Positions 1 to 8,149 of a DNA stretch of 32,744 bases are shown here, piece by piece (position 1 is the first letter of the stretch; each line of letters starts with the position of its first letter). The stretch comes from Rhodocyclus purpureus. GTDB lineage: Bacteria; Pseudomonadota; Gammaproteobacteria; Burkholderiales; Rhodocyclaceae. The stretch covers positions 1 through 32,744 of the forward strand of contig NZ_NHRX01000047.1 in NCBI RefSeq assembly GCF_016653115.1, given 5' to 3'. The notes under the pieces are model-generated. The model made no database searches. It saw only the letters and a program-made list of their open reading frames with translations, and was not told the DNA's origin. The translations under genes and the position numbers were made by a program.

Positions 1-266
1 GCCTCGGGCGAACGCATCCGGAGCTCGAAGCGACCTCGCTCTTCACCGACGAAGAGTGGAAGGGCGCTTACATCCTCGCCAAGAAGCCGGTCCCCAAGAC
101 GCCACCCACGATCCGCGAGGTGATCCGCCAAATCGCCATGCTCGGAGGCTTCCTCGGCAGGAAGGGCGACGGCGAACCCGGCGTGAAAACCCTCTGGCTG
201 GGCTTCCAGCGCATCAGGGATTTCGTTCAGGGCGTCGAGCATATGCGTGCGCTGCATGTGATATGA
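1..266 (+). CDS. IS4-family (Tn5/IS50-like) transposase, C-terminal fragment
   Basis: The frame starting at base 3 is open from the window edge to a TGA at 264-266 and gives 87 residues. They include FTDEEWKGAYILAKKP, TPPTIREVIRQIAMLGGFLG and GDGEPGVKTLWLGFQR. This pattern (acidic/W motif, then LGGFLGRKGDGEPG, then W-GxQR) is the C-terminal end of Tn5-like DDE transposases of the IS4 family. The catalytic core lies outside the window. The gene points into the window, opposite to every firmly called neighbour. A transposase N-terminus of the same family occurs at 32529-32744 in the same orientation, so the two may be copies of one element. Family call is from recalled motifs; whether the missing part is intact cannot be seen. 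Confidence 0.85.
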   Translation, partial: LGRTHPELEATSLFTDEEWKGAYILAKKPVPKTPPTIREVIRQIAMLGGFLGRKGDGEPGVKTLWLGFQRIRDFVQGVEHMRALHVI

Positions 267-267
267 G

Positions 268-286
268 TTATGTGTAACGCTATGCG
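268..286. repeat. Possible right terminal inverted repeat of the left IS
   Basis: Immediately after the transposase stop the sequence reads TTATGTGTAACGCTATGC. Its reverse complement shares CGTTA and CACAT with the left-end repeat seen at 32473-32491, but a 2-base gap is needed to align them. Tn5-like elements end close to the transposase stop, so the position fits. The match is imperfect and the exact boundary is uncertain. Confidence 0.35.
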
Positions 287-369
287 GCAAGCGCCGTGAC
301 CGAGGATCGAAGCATCGTCTGTTTTGCGAACATGGCCATTCCTTGCGCAGAGGTGAACCGTGGAACAAA

Positions 370-384
370 TTCGTGAAACACGAA
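370..384 (-). terminator. Weak hairpin after the caspase gene
   Basis: On the minus strand TTCGTG-TTT-CACGAA forms a 6-bp stem with a 3-base loop, followed by TTTGTT. It lies about 33 bases beyond the stop of the WD40-caspase gene, the last gene of the minus-strand string. The stem is short and the T-tract is interrupted, so it is at best a weak intrinsic terminator. Confidence 0.3.
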
Positions 385-416
385 ATCATCCGGGAAGATG
401 GAAGTCGCCGGGGCCG

Positions 417-3400
417 TCAGGGTGATCGGACAGCGATCGGGTCGTCGATACCGACGTTGAACATAACCGGGCGTTGCTTGTTGTCGGTCAATTCCCTGAC
501 CCGGTCGGTGACATAAGCCTGTAGCAGCGTGGGCCGGATCAGCCCGTCGTTCCTGAGGTCGGCCTTGCCCCTGATGCCCTCGATGATCGCCTTGGTAAAA
601 GCGCCGTTCCCCCATTCCCTCGACTCCTGCGACAACTCTCTTCCCGCCGAGGAGGCAAAAACGATGACGCCACGCTCTTCGTTGATCTCGTTGAGCGCGC
701 GTGTGAGATCGGGGTTGGTCGACTGCCCGGGCCGGGCAGTGATCCCGGAATGGCAGGTGTCGATGAAGAACGCCGCCCTCCCCTTGAGGCCGAGCAGCGT
801 GCGCGCGATCTCATCGCCCGACACCCATCTTTGCGCTGCGTTCTTCGCCTTCCAGTCCTCGAATTCCTGACTGCCGCCGACACCGGCATGTGCTGGCAGC
901 GCCCCCGGATCGCCGGGGATGAAATAGTAGGCGCCACCCACCGTATCGCCATGCCCGGCGAGGAAGAGCATTCCCGCATCCTTTTCGCCGACGCTCTTGC
1001 GCAGCCAGGCCAGACCTTCGAGGATCTTGCCGCGGGTCGCGTCCTGGTTGAGCAGCAGCCGAGAAATCGACTGTCCGTAAAGCTTGCCGGCCTGGCCTGC
1101 CATGTGCTGGTGAAAATCCCGGGCGTCCTTGTCGGAAAGCTCGAGGGCCCAGTCACCGGGATACTGGCTGATGCCGACGATCAGCGAATAGAGCTTCTCG
1201 TAGCGGACGCTCGGCAACTTTCCCGGCACGGCAGAACGACGCACGCGAACGACCGCCGCTTCCGATTTAGCGTTCCTGTTGGCGGCATAAAGGCGGATTT
1301 CGCCGTCGCCGGGCGGAACGCTGACCTGGATTTCGTGACTCTCGCCACGTATTCCACGCAGCGCATTTTCGGAGAGCGTCTGCTCAAGCTTGTCGTTGAC
1401 GCGAACCTTGACTTCAGTGACGGGCGCATCCGCCGGACTGCGCAGGCGGAAACGGACCGGCACGCTGCGCTCGGTCGTCTCGACGAGGCCGTCGGATTGC
1501 AACTCGATGACCGGTGGCAGGATCTTCGCCACGGCTGCACCGCCTCCCTGCCCACTCACCACACCCGGCCTTGGCGGCGGGCTCGATCGGGCCGCCGCAC
1601 GCCCCGCGGCGGTGGCGAGCGGCTCGCCCCGCTCGGACTGCGCCAGGCTGATGGCCTCGACTTCGTCGCCGATCCGCAGCGTATGGCGCAGGATGTCCGG
1701 CCGGTAGAAGCGATCACGGAAGCGGCCGACGGAAAAGAAGTCGGCAGCCTGGTTGTATCCCCGGTTCAGGTGCCAGCCGATCAGATCCTCGCCGCCGGGC
1801 GAGGTGTCGTAATAACCCGCCGGTGTCCACAGAATCCAGCGCTTGCGGTCGGCGTGCACGAACAGGGCCATTTCTTCGCGCCCGTCCTCCATGCGGAACC
1901 AGCGGATGGTGCCATCGCCGAGCGCGGCGACTGCCCAACGACCGTCGTCGCTCACATTGACCGCCCAAACGGCGCCCGGTGTCCGTTGCTCCCAGAGGGC
2001 GGACCCGTGCCGGTCGAAGGCGCGCAGGAACCATTCGCTTCCCAGCACGAATCGGCTCCGATCGGCGCTCACGGCGACGCTGTGCGAGACGTCGCCGGGG
2101 GCCAAGGGCAAGGCGAGTGCACCAAATTTCGGATTCGTCGAATTTCGCCAGTCGCTCAAGGGGAGATGGGCCTCCTCGGGCAGTCGTGGCGCAGAGAGTT
2201 TCGCGGTCGACGAATGCGGCGGCAACTCGGCGCGTGAGTCAGCCCGCAATTCGCCGCGAGCGCCGTCGAAGAGCAACGGCCCACCTTTTCCGCGTGCCAT
2301 CGGGAAGGCGACGCTCAGCCCGTCGGCGGAAAGCTTGAAGTCCTTCCCGGTATCACGGAAATCGGCGCCTTGCGCCGTGACTTTGAGCAGCGGATGGCCG
2401 ACCGCATCAAAACTCGCCCAGGAAGGCTCGGCGGTGACCGCCGCGACACCGTCACGTAGCGGGGCGAGCGCCACGATGATGTTGGCGAAAGCCCCGATTT
2501 CCCTCGGCGAACCGCGACCGGCGCCGGGAATCGCATAGAGCGTGAAACGATCGTGCGATCTCGCCGTACCGCCGGCGAACAAGACCCTGCCGTCCCGCGC
2601 CCAGACGACCCGCCCGAGGTTGCCATTACCCGCCACCGTCGCCGAATGAAGGAGGTCAAGGTCCGAGCCCGAAAGCACATCGACGCGAGCGAGGTTCTGA
2701 TAGCCCACCGCGATCATCGACCCATCCGGCGAGAAGGCCACCGCATAAGGCTTTCCCGGCATCCGCTGGCGCGCGATGCGCCTCAGTCTGCCATCGGCAG
2801 TCGCATAGAGACGCAGGCCGCCATCCGGACTCGCGGTGACGAGCCGACCATCGGCGGCAAAATCGGCACCGTAGACCGCCTCGTTGTATTCCGGGTCGCT
2901 GCCGACAAAGTCGAGCGTCCGCGTGAACACGCGCAAGCCCTCCTGACGCAGCCCTACCGCAATCAGGGTGCTGTCCCTCGACCAGGCCAGTTGCGTAATC
3001 GGGGCTTCGAGTCCCGACACGGTGCTCTTCGCCGGCAGGCGGCCGGAGGCCCGGTCGAACAGGTAGAGAGAATGGCTGTTGGGGGTAAAGCCGGAGTTGC
3101 CGCCCAGCGCCGCCAGCTTGCCGTCAGGCGAAAGCGCCGACGCATAGAGCGCGCCCAGGCTGCCGACGCCGATCGGCGGGCGTAGCACGGAGATCAAGTC
3201 GCCGCTGGCCGCGTCCCACAGACGGGCAGTCTTGTCCTCGGACGAAGTCAGCAGCCAGCGCCCCGCCCGGTCGCTGCTGACACGGGTGATCAGCGCGAGA
3301 TGAGAGCCCGTCTCGATGCGCAGCAGGGGGGCGCTGGGGGGCTCGGCGTGCAGCAGCGGCAGCCAGCCGAGCAGCAGGGAGAAAGCGATCGCGATCCAGA

Positions 3401-3443
3401 ACTGGCGGCCCATCCCGAATCGTCTTTCTTCAGTCGCAGCCAT
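417..3443 (-). CDS. Secreted WD40-propeller protein with C-terminal caspase (peptidase C14) domain
   Basis: This 1008-residue protein starts with a signal peptide (hydrophobic stretch at about 15-32, likely cleavage after HA at 33-34), so it should be exported. Residues about 45-560 carry WD40-type repeats (for example SSEDKTARLWDAASGD). About 650-745 looks like an Ig-like beta-sandwich, and about 752-1000 is a caspase p20-like domain opening with YSLIVGISQYP. The catalytic dyad is visible: His831 in LAGHGD and Cys897 in IDTCHSG. The start at 3443 has GGAG 6 bases upstream; the in-frame ATG at 3413 has no good ribosome site. It follows the small membrane-protein gene at the end of the T6SS cargo string. 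Caspase-fold hydrolases cleave after defined residues or act as proteolytic switches; the substrate is unknown. Whether it is an effector, a regulator or unrelated to T6SS cannot be decided here. Confidence 0.85.
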   Translation of the reverse strand: MAATEERRFGMGRQFWIAIAFSLLLGWLPLLHAEPPSAPLLRIETGSHLALITRVSSDRAGRWLLTSSEDKTARLWDAASGDLISVLRPPIGVGSLGALYASALSPDGKLAALGGNSGFTPNSHSLYLFDRASGRLPAKSTVSGLEAPITQLAWSRDSTLIAVGLRQEGLRVFTRTLDFVGSDPEYNEAVYGADFAADGRLVTASPDGGLRLYATADGRLRRIARQRMPGKPYAVAFSPDGSMIAVGYQNLARVDVLSGSDLDLLHSATVAGNGNLGRVVWARDGRVLFAGGTARSHDRFTLYAIPGAGRGSPREIGAFANIIVALAPLRDGVAAVTAEPSWASFDAVGHPLLKVTAQGADFRDTGKDFKLSADGLSVAFPMARGKGGPLLFDGARGELRADSRAELPPHSSTAKLSAPRLPEEAHLPLSDWRNSTNPKFGALALPLAPGDVSHSVAVSADRSRFVLGSEWFLRAFDRHGSALWEQRTPGAVWAVNVSDDGRWAVAALGDGTIRWFRMEDGREEMALFVHADRKRWILWTPAGYYDTSPGGEDLIGWHLNRGYNQAADFFSVGRFRDRFYRPDILRHTLRIGDEVEAISLAQSERGEPLATAAGRAAARSSPPPRPGVVSGQGGGAAVAKILPPVIELQSDGLVETTERSVPVRFRLRSPADAPVTEVKVRVNDKLEQTLSENALRGIRGESHEIQVSVPPGDGEIRLYAANRNAKSEAAVVRVRRSAVPGKLPSVRYEKLYSLIVGISQYPGDWALELSDKDARDFHQHMAGQAGKLYGQSISRLLLNQDATRGKILEGLAWLRKSVGEKDAGMLFLAGHGDTVGGAYYFIPGDPGALPAHAGVGGSQEFEDWKAKNAAQRWVSGDEIARTLLGLKGRAAFFIDTCHSGITARPGQSTNPDLTRALNEINEERGVIVFASSAGRELSQESREWGNGAFTKAIIEGIRGKADLRNDGLIRPTLLQAYVTDRVRELTDNKQRPVMFNVGIDDPIAVRSP

Positions 3444-3488
3444 GTATTTCTCCGCCTTCGAGTACGGCGCCGCGGCTAATCTCGGTCG

Positions 3489-3653
3489 TCAGCGAAAGTA
3501 GTTGAGCCATAGGGAAACCAGCCCGAAAATCAAGGCCATCAGCAACCAGGTGCGGACGGCGCCGTCGGTCGCCCCCGATCTCAACCGGCGCCAGGCCGCC
3601 GCCAGCACGAAGATCAGCGCAATGACGGGAAAGAGATTCGCGGGCGCGAACAT
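3489..3653 (-). CDS. Small two-helix membrane protein, 54 aa
   Basis: The ATG at 3653 overlaps the stop of the upstream TIGR02270 gene by one base (TGATG), a sign of translational coupling. The protein has two hydrophobic segments (about residues 5-18, LFPVIALIFVLAAA, and 32-50, TWLLMALIFGLVSLWLNYF) separated by a short basic, polar loop (RRLRSG). It is a plausible small inner-membrane protein. A longer reading of this frame runs into the upstream gene, but its N-terminal part is Arg/Ala-rich shadow sequence. The family is not recognised. The position between a HEAT-like protein and an exported caspase-like protein suggests a part in the same cargo module, which is inference. Confidence 0.65.
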   Translation of the reverse strand: MFAPANLFPVIALIFVLAAAWRRLRSGATDGAVRTWLLMALIFGLVSLWLNYFR

Positions 3654-4918
3654 CAGCTCATCCTCGCCAGCAGCCGCTGCTGACGCCAGGCCGGCGCTGC
3701 GCAGTTGAAGAGCGGCGTTCCGGGCCGCAACAGGCAGAGATGCTGCGCGGCGGCGAAACGCTGGCGCTGGTAGCCGGTCTTCAACACCTCGATGCAGTGC
3801 GCCCACGACGGCGGCGCGCCGACGAAATGGCGCGCGCCGGGCGGGAATCGCTGCGAATTCGCCGACCACCACGCCTGCACCTTCGCCTGGTCGGGCCAGG
3901 GCAGGCCGTCGTCCTCGTCCATCGCCACATCCTCGTCTTCGGGATTGTCGTTGGGGCCGGATTCGAAGTTTTCCGGCGGCTTACGTTCGAGGTCGAGGCA
4001 GGCGAGGTCGGCACCGGTGATGAAACTGAACGACTCGCCGGCAATGCGCGCAAGCTTGTCGTCGGCCATCAGGCCGATCAGCCAGGGGATACGCCTTGCA
4101 TCGCCGGCAAAGCCGACCGCCCGGATCAGGCTGTGCACGTCCTCGTGTTGGCGCGCGAGTTGCACGATGAGTTCGTGCTCATGCATGGCTTCGTGAGCAA
4201 ACAAGGCCAGCGCCTGCGCCTGAATGCGGAATGGCCCCGGCTGCGACGCAATCCTTCCGAGCATGGCGAGCGCATCGCTCCGGTCACCGAGCAGGACGGC
4301 AGACTGGGCTGCGCGGAAGCGGCACTCGGCGTCTTCGTCCTTGAGCGCGAGCGCCAAATCGGGCAACAGATCCAGCCGCCCCACTTCGCCGGCACAGCGC
4401 AAGGCGCGCGCCCGCAAAGCCACATCCGGATCTGCGATCGCTCTCGACAACAACGGCCCGGGGTCAACCCGATGCAGCGAACAGGCGGCAATGCCGATGC
4501 GCTGACGAAACGGATCGGGGCTGGACAGTAGCTCACCGACGATTCCCTTGAGACTCGCCGCCGACACCCAGCCGAAGGCCGAAAGCACGCCGCTCATCGC
4601 TTGCGGCAGTGCCACAGCCACCGCGAAAAGTTTGTAGACGCCATCCGCCTTCCGCTCGTCGAGCGCACGAACCGTCGTCAGAAAAATTTCGCCCCTGCCC
4701 GGCGACTCAAGCGCGGCCTGAGCAATCTGCGAACCGAACGCACCGGCAACGGCAACACCGTCAAGGTTGGCAGCGATTCTCTCGTCAGTACGCCCCAGAC
4801 GGACCAAGTTGACGTGCGTCGAGGTGGTGAGGCTCGTCCGCGCACAGCGCAAGCCAACTGCGTCGACGACATGCTGATTGACCACGCTCGGCAGGATTTC
4901 CCGTACAGAATTTGGCAT
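3653..4918 (-). CDS. TIGR02270 family HEAT-repeat-like protein
   Basis: The protein has 421 residues. The N-terminal pattern (QHVVDAVGLRCARTSL, then VRLGRTDERIAANLDGVAVAG) is the signature of the TIGR02270 family, in which LxRLDERxxAHLDGLxxAG is typical. The middle (about residues 130-290) is Ala/Leu-rich with helical repeats such as ADPDVALRARALRCAGEVGR and LKDEDAECRFRAAQSAVLLG, consistent with HEAT/ARM-type alpha-solenoid structure. No signal peptide or membrane segment is visible. Members commonly sit in T6SS and VgrG neighbourhoods, but their function is unknown; a scaffold or adaptor role is inference. About 100 bases separate it from the upstream propeller-like gene, and it overlaps the next small gene by one base. 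Confidence 0.8.
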   Translation of the reverse strand: MPNSVREILPSVVNQHVVDAVGLRCARTSLTTSTHVNLVRLGRTDERIAANLDGVAVAGAFGSQIAQAALESPGRGEIFLTTVRALDERKADGVYKLFAVAVALPQAMSGVLSAFGWVSAASLKGIVGELLSSPDPFRQRIGIAACSLHRVDPGPLLSRAIADPDVALRARALRCAGEVGRLDLLPDLALALKDEDAECRFRAAQSAVLLGDRSDALAMLGRIASQPGPFRIQAQALALFAHEAMHEHELIVQLARQHEDVHSLIRAVGFAGDARRIPWLIGLMADDKLARIAGESFSFITGADLACLDLERKPPENFESGPNDNPEDEDVAMDEDDGLPWPDQAKVQAWWSANSQRFPPGARHFVGAPPSWAHCIEVLKTGYQRQRFAAAQHLCLLRPGTPLFNCAAPAWRQQRLLARMS

Positions 4919-5019
4919 CTTGATCGTTGGCCTTATTCAACTGTCGACTGCGTGAGCTTGTCAGTTCAGCAACAAAAATCATGGCCCGTCTGTGACATTA
5001 ACGGTCCACGATATTTGCG

Positions 5020-5913
5020 TTAAGGACAAGGAACTGTCGCCCATTGAGATCCGTCATATACCAGCAGGTCGCTCTCGCCAACGGACCACAATCGCCCATC
5101 GCATGCCTGAAGTCGCCCAGTAGTTACCTGGTGACTGAATGGCAATTTTACCGGCTGCAGTTTATCGCCATCCTGCACGTAGATTTGAGAACTGTCCGCA
5201 GCGTAGAATCGCCCTTCGAAATAGGCCAGCCCCCACAGCGTAAGCCTGGATGAAGTCAGTGCAAGAGGCGTCCATGCGTCCTCTTGACCGGTGAACATCG
5301 CGCCCCCAACGCCACAAACGGCCATCTTCCCAGGAGCCACCACACGAACCTGCTCCAGCTTGACGTTAGTAGGTATCGCCAATTGCGACCAAACCTTGCC
5401 ATCAAAACGCCACGCTTCACCGCCAAAACCAACCGCAACTATGTGACTTTCGTCGCAACCGTCGACCGCCAGCAGTCCACAGTTCGGAGTCCTACTACGC
5501 ATGGACTGGTCGATCCTCTCCCACCTGCCATTGCTCAGGCGCCGATAGGCCATTCGCGCCATACCCACCGCAATCACATCCTGCCCAGCCCGAACCAGCG
5601 CGCGCATGTGTCGTAAGCGGTTGGGCGAGGTTTCGGTGTCTGCATCGAGTTTCTCCCAGAAGAACCCGCTGGATCGGGCCACGTGCAGGATGCCAAATGG
5701 TGTCAAGCTGAACACATTGCGGCCATCCGCCTCGAAAGCACAATGGCTGACTACAGGAGCATCAATGTTGTATTGCCCCCACTGGCCGTCAACGCTACGC
5801 AACATGATAGTGAGATCGGCACCCGCCTCATTGTATGCACGCGACGTGGCCCGAAGGTAGAAGGTGCGGGCATCGATGGGTGAAATGTTCATTAGCCGAA
5901 GGTCTGGATTCAT
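5020..5913 (-). CDS. W-repeat beta-propeller-like protein; candidate immunity protein
   Basis: A longer frame opens at 5961, but the ATG at 5913 is preceded by AAGGA with an 8-base spacer, giving 297 residues (MNPDLRLMNIS...). No signal peptide is visible. The sequence repeats a short motif ending each unit with W-x-x-L/Y: GQWGQY, FFWEKL, GRWERI, KVWSQL, DAWTPL, SQWATV, spaced by roughly 40-50 residues. That suggests a six- or seven-bladed beta-propeller. It lies directly downstream of the DUF4150 toxin gene (116-base gap) and shares its lower GC content; a 60-base row at 5161 counts 50% GC against 68% for one at 19801. Position next to a toxin makes an immunity role plausible but unproven. 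The family is not recognised. Confidence 0.75.
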   Translation of the reverse strand: MNPDLRLMNISPIDARTFYLRATSRAYNEAGADLTIMLRSVDGQWGQYNIDAPVVSHCAFEADGRNVFSLTPFGILHVARSSGFFWEKLDADTETSPNRLRHMRALVRAGQDVIAVGMARMAYRRLSNGRWERIDQSMRSRTPNCGLLAVDGCDESHIVAVGFGGEAWRFDGKVWSQLAIPTNVKLEQVRVVAPGKMAVCGVGGAMFTGQEDAWTPLALTSSRLTLWGLAYFEGRFYAADSSQIYVQDGDKLQPVKLPFSHQVTTGRLQACDGRLWSVGESDLLVYDGSQWATVPCP

Positions 5914-6029
5914 CAGAGAAGTCCTTCTGTAAGCTCTCCTCGTTAAGTTATTCCGTAACAAAAACGCTGATTTCCTTGCTAAACCTCCTACCCACCTACG
6001 GAAGGACTTTTTGCGAAGAGCTTAATAGG

Positions 6030-7118
6030 TCAAGCACCACCAAGAACTGGAGTACCTATGGAGGGTGGAGATAAATATGCCGAAATATTTTTCGCTGCAT
6101 CAGGACGCGTCAGGCGGCCCTTATCGATATTCGCAGACGAGTCAGTCGGTAGGCTTTGCGTACTAGGGGGTTTCAAGGGGCGAGAACTGTCGTCACCGTA
6201 AAAGCTGTCCAGTTGTGCTTCCATGCACTGCTTTGAGCACCCGCAATCGCCAAAAACCATGTCATGAGCTGTCATCGCCGCTGACTTGCCTGCTCCGTAG
6301 TCCCACGGTTTTTCAGAATTTACACCACCAGTCATATAGGACTCCTCGATCAGTCCTTGCGCAGCATGCATCTCACCATGCTCCATGTCGAAGCGCCCCC
6401 CTTCGACACATACGGTCGGCGCGGCGCTATATGGCCTTCGTGTGCCGGGAACCGGCTGATAGGTGGGAAAAGCCTGATTGTCCGCCAGCCAATGATCCTC
6501 TATCAAATGGTGCCCTGTACGCGCAGGAGCACAGCAACGCTCTTTGTCCTTGTCCTTGGGTACTAACAGGCACTTTTGAGCCTTGGTACAATCGGGGCCA
6601 CAAGCTTCCGGCGTCTTCCCAGCGCAAGCTGTTTCAGCTTGGTCTATTTCATCGGCACAAGCCTCCTGAACCGCCATTGCCATCTCGTCCACGTGCATCC
6701 ATGGCGGGGTTTCCGGTGGCTGAGATGCGTGATTGTGAGTGGTGAGATCCATGTGGCGGACGACGTTTTCACCTTCAACTTTCACGTCCATCGACCATGA
6801 ATTGAAAAATACCTTCCCCATGTTCTTGCTGGTCACGACGCCTTTTTTCGGTGCACATCCCGCCTCGTCGCCCGCACTTTTCTTGAAATATGATTTGTTC
6901 TTGAGCATCACCTCCTGCCCGGATATCTTGACGCTACTCGATCCATCAGTCGTATCGGAGGCCATGCCAGTATTCGGATAAGGAATCGGAACGCCCGGCG
7001 GAGTTGCCGGAGTTTGTGGTGGCGTCATGCATACATCGGGAAAAGCGCAAATGGACTTCCCGGCGGCGGCCTTGCACGAAATCTCCATGTTGTTGGCGTA
7101 GACCTGATTGCCCATCAT
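6030..7118 (-). CDS. DUF4150 PAAR-like protein with C-terminal HNH/GHH-type nuclease toxin domain
   Basis: The start is ATG 7118, which overlaps the stop of the upstream ketosynthase-like gene (ATGA); a second ATG at 7115 is equally possible. The 362-residue product begins with a DUF4150 (PAAR-like) domain: SICAFPDVCMTPP and PPGVPIPYPNTGMASDT, then KISGQEVMLKNKSYFKKS. Such domains cap the VgrG spike. From about residue 190 the protein is Cys-rich and carries TGHHLIEDHW (His203, His204, His209), then PTVCVEGG and MEHGEMHAA (His247, His251), and CSKQCMEAQLDSF near the end. This spacing resembles the Tox-GHH2 group of HNH/Endo VII nucleases, so the cargo is probably a DNase. The domain name is from memory. 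Base composition is low for the region (28 of 60 G/C in the row at 6781), suggesting recent acquisition. Confidence 0.8.
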   Translation of the reverse strand: MMGNQVYANNMEISCKAAAGKSICAFPDVCMTPPQTPATPPGVPIPYPNTGMASDTTDGSSSVKISGQEVMLKNKSYFKKSAGDEAGCAPKKGVVTSKNMGKVFFNSWSMDVKVEGENVVRHMDLTTHNHASQPPETPPWMHVDEMAMAVQEACADEIDQAETACAGKTPEACGPDCTKAQKCLLVPKDKDKERCCAPARTGHHLIEDHWLADNQAFPTYQPVPGTRRPYSAAPTVCVEGGRFDMEHGEMHAAQGLIEESYMTGGVNSEKPWDYGAGKSAAMTAHDMVFGDCGCSKQCMEAQLDSFYGDDSSRPLKPPSTQSLPTDSSANIDKGRLTRPDAAKNISAYLSPPSIGTPVLGGA

Positions 7119-8140
7119 GCGCTTCCGAACTTCAGCACCAACGCAGCGCGCTGGCCGACATCGTTGGTCATGTGAGCGAGGATGTTGGGCCCAGCTGTAT
7201 AGCCTTTCCTGCAGGCTGCATCGGCCAGTGCGAGCAGAGTTGAGCCGGCAACTGCTCCTCCCTCCCCTGTGCATTCGGCCGGATGCCAGATGTCGAATTC
7301 TTCCTTGCGCTGTCGCAGAATCCGCCCAAGCGCGAGTGCTGCTTCCTTGAAATAGTACTGCTCGCCAGAAAGGTCGGTGATGCGGTAGTCCAGGTCGTGC
7401 ATCTGCACAGCCGCGTCATGGAGTGCAGCCCTAATAGCATCGGTCAGTCCGTCGGCTCGCAGCGGCTCGGTGGAGTTGATGTGCGCCTTTTCAACTCCGA
7501 AGCCGATTCCCGTGCACAGCAACTGCGGCTGGCCGTCAGTTTTTCCTACCAGCAAGGCGCCGGCGCCTTCGCCGGGCATGAAGCCGTTTGAGTTGTTCTC
7601 GTTCAGCAGGCGATCGTTCTGCTCGTAGTAGCTCAGCGTCGGCCACGTCAGCAAGGTGTCGGTCGCCGCGATCAGCACCCGCGGAATGTTCCGCTCGTGG
7701 ATGAGCTTGCGCGCCTGCATCAGCGCGACGGCTGTGCTCACGCTTCCGAGGGGAACGACGATGGAATCTGGTGAGAACTTGATTTCTAGCAATCGCTCGA
7801 TTTCGAAAAAGAGCTGTTCGTCCAAGCCCTGGAATCTCCCTGGTCGCTCGCGCTCGGCGACGCACAGCAGCAACGGAATTTCCGGCCACTTTTCGCGTGA
7901 CACTTCGGCGAGGCATTCTTCGATCGCCATCGCCGCCATGCGCGCGAGCTTGGCGAGGCCACGCCAAGGTTTTTCCAGTTGCACCTGATGCGCCATGATC
8001 CACTCACCGTCGCTGCCCATGAAGCGTGTTTCGCTCGGGTTGCTGATCTTGGCGCGAATCGCGGCGCAGGTCGCCGGTGCGCTGAGTCCGACCGAGGTGA
8101 CGAGACCGGTACTGAGGATGGCGATCGGTGCTGCGGTCAT
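7115..8140 (-). CDS. Beta-ketoacyl synthase-fold protein lacking the catalytic Cys
   Basis: The 341-residue protein has the thiolase fold signature of ketosynthases: an N-terminal AILSTGLVTSVGLSAPAT, a FMPGEGAGALLVG segment and a Gly-rich C-terminal motif. The nucleophile position, normally STAC, reads GSVSTAVAL with Val138 in place of Cys. The later His-containing motif (usually GHxxGAAG) reads TGEGGAVAG with Glu293. It therefore cannot condense acyl chains in the usual way and is probably a structural or adaptor protein. I chose ATG 8140 because AGGTGG lies 5 bases upstream; a GTG at 8149 abuts the DUF2169 stop. The stop overlaps the DUF4150 toxin start (ATGA), so the two are likely made together. 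Comparable ketosynthase-like genes occur beside DUF2169 and DUF4150 genes in other T6SS loci. Confidence 0.8.
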   Translation of the reverse strand: MTAAPIAILSTGLVTSVGLSAPATCAAIRAKISNPSETRFMGSDGEWIMAHQVQLEKPWRGLAKLARMAAMAIEECLAEVSREKWPEIPLLLCVAERERPGRFQGLDEQLFFEIERLLEIKFSPDSIVVPLGSVSTAVALMQARKLIHERNIPRVLIAATDTLLTWPTLSYYEQNDRLLNENNSNGFMPGEGAGALLVGKTDGQPQLLCTGIGFGVEKAHINSTEPLRADGLTDAIRAALHDAAVQMHDLDYRITDLSGEQYYFKEAALALGRILRQRKEEFDIWHPAECTGEGGAVAGSTLLALADAACRKGYTAGPNILAHMTNDVGQRAALVLKFGSA

Positions 8141-8149
8141 GGTGGCCAC

